Assembly: GCA_900554525.1 (NCBI GenBank)
Contig: USHL01000084.1
Coordinates: forward strand, 1 to 6,345
Direction of reading: 5' to 3'
DNA from: an uncultured Oscillospiraceae bacterium
GTDB lineage: Bacteria > Bacillota > Clostridia > Oscillospirales > Acutalibacteraceae
Length of the DNA: 6,345 nt
Below the pieces are notes generated by a model, which saw only the letters and a list, made by a program, of their open reading frames with translations, was not told the origin of the DNA and searched no databases. The translations under genes and the position numbers were made by a program. Positions 6,001-6,345 of the stretch are shown piece by piece; positions within the stretch are counted from its first letter, which is position 1; each line of letters begins with the position of its first letter.

Positions 6001-6030
6001 GAAAGCCGCTTTAAAGCGGCTTTCTTTTTT
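6001..6030 (+). terminator. Rho-independent terminator ending the ileS unit
   Basis: Bases 6001-6024 are a perfect 24-bp palindrome. As RNA it gives a stem of about 10 bp (GAAAGCCGCT with AGCGGCTTTC) around TTAA, followed by six T (6025-6030). No matching A run lies on its left side, so it is expected to work only for + strand transcription. Confidence 0.94.
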
Positions 6031-6066
6031 ATCGCTCATACGGCGTATGCCCTGTAAAAATAAAAG

Positions 6067-6094
6067 TTGTTTTTTTGCAAATTTATGGTATAAT
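6067..6094 (+). promoter_or_regulatory. Extended -10 promoter for the right-edge gene
   Basis: A perfect TATAAT (6089-6094) is preceded by TGG, forming an extended -10 element (TGnTATAAT). A partial -35, TTGTTT (6067-6072), is 16 bp upstream. Transcription would start near 6101, giving a leader of about 40 nt. The site lies between the terminator at 6030 and the gene at 6140. Two small dyads flank the core: CATACG-G-CGTATG (6037-6049) and GTATA-T-TATAC (6104-6114). Either could be an operator, but this is only a guess. Confidence 0.78.
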
Positions 6095-6139
6095 GATGTG
6101 TATGTATATTATACGCAAAATTTGAAAGGGATGCTTTTG

Positions 6140-6345
6140 ATGTCGTTTTCAAAAATAATGAACGCCGTCCTTACCTTTTTTTATAATACATTGCCCGGTT
6201 TCTTTAAAACGAATTTTGAAATCAAATCCACCAAGCGTTCAAAAATCATCGGCTCGGTGATTTGTCTTGTAACTTTAATAGCCGTTATTCTCAATGTCAA
6301 CGCTTTCATGTCCCAGGAGTTTTCGGAAAAATGGCTGCTTCTGGC
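6140..6345 (+). CDS. Unidentified protein with an N-terminal membrane segment, 3' truncated by window
   Basis: The first 68 codons of an open frame that runs off the window. The protein begins MSFSKIMNAVLTFFYNTLPG, followed by a basic stretch (KSTKRSK, about residues 30-36) and a hydrophobic helix (about residues 37-56, IIGSVICLVTLIAVILNVNA), then FMSQEFSEKW. Positive residues before the helix suggest the N-terminus is in the cytoplasm. The helix begins too far in for a classical signal peptide, so a membrane anchor or the first helix of a larger membrane protein is more likely. ATG 6140 is chosen because AAAGGG (6125-6130) is 9 nt upstream. The in-frame ATG 6131 directly abuts that site. Its own promoter lies at 6067-6094. 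I do not recognise the family, and too little is visible to assign a function. Confidence 0.75.
   Translation, partial: MSFSKIMNAVLTFFYNTLPGFFKTNFEIKSTKRSKIIGSVICLVTLIAVILNVNAFMSQEFSEKWLLL

Noticed and set aside
1..6345. Mobile elements, CRISPR arrays, defence or toxin-antitoxin modules
   Set aside because: No transposase or integrase, direct-repeat array, terminal inverted repeats or toxin/antitoxin-like small gene pair is visible; the region is ordinary housekeeping sequence.

Overview
The window reads as a chromosomal housekeeping segment from an anaerobic Firmicute of class Clostridia, most likely in or near the Oscillospiraceae/Ruminococcaceae. The support is the Clostridium-type (type 2) IleRS controlled by a T-box leader, strong AAAGGAG-type ribosome binding sites, TTG starts, Rho-independent terminators and a moderate G+C content. 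No species can be named from the sequence alone. All genes are on the + strand.

Layout. (1) 1-503: the 3' end of pnp (KH and S1 domains of PNPase), closed by a strong terminator at 513-554. (2) A promoter at 565-594 starts a three-gene unit: rsmD (16S rRNA methyltransferase), coaD (phosphopantetheine adenylyltransferase, overlapping rsmD by 11 nt) and a coiled-coil protein of the 'V-type ATPase subunit H-like' sort. A strong Shine-Dalgarno sequence lies 48 nt upstream of the rsmD start and may serve a very short leader ORF rather than rsmD itself. (3) 2216-2436: a complete T-box riboswitch with an AUC isoleucine specifier, a T-box bulge, an antiterminator and a competing terminator. It controls ileS (2461-5610, TTG start) and, with no terminator between them, a 113-aa two-helix membrane protein (5634-5975). 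The unit ends at a perfect-palindrome terminator (6001-6030). (4) An extended -10 promoter at 6067-6094 drives a gene cut off by the window end (6140 onward), which encodes a protein with an early transmembrane segment.

How the genes fit together. The window is about RNA and translation (PNPase RNA decay, 16S rRNA methylation, Ile-tRNA charging) plus coenzyme A synthesis. Uncharged tRNA-Ile should relieve termination in the T-box leader and raise ileS expression, and probably that of the downstream membrane gene.

No mobile element, CRISPR array, defence cassette or other new system was found. The points most worth a second look are the short leader ORF before rsmD, the T-box structure, the unknown membrane protein sharing the ileS transcript, and the unidentified gene at the right edge.
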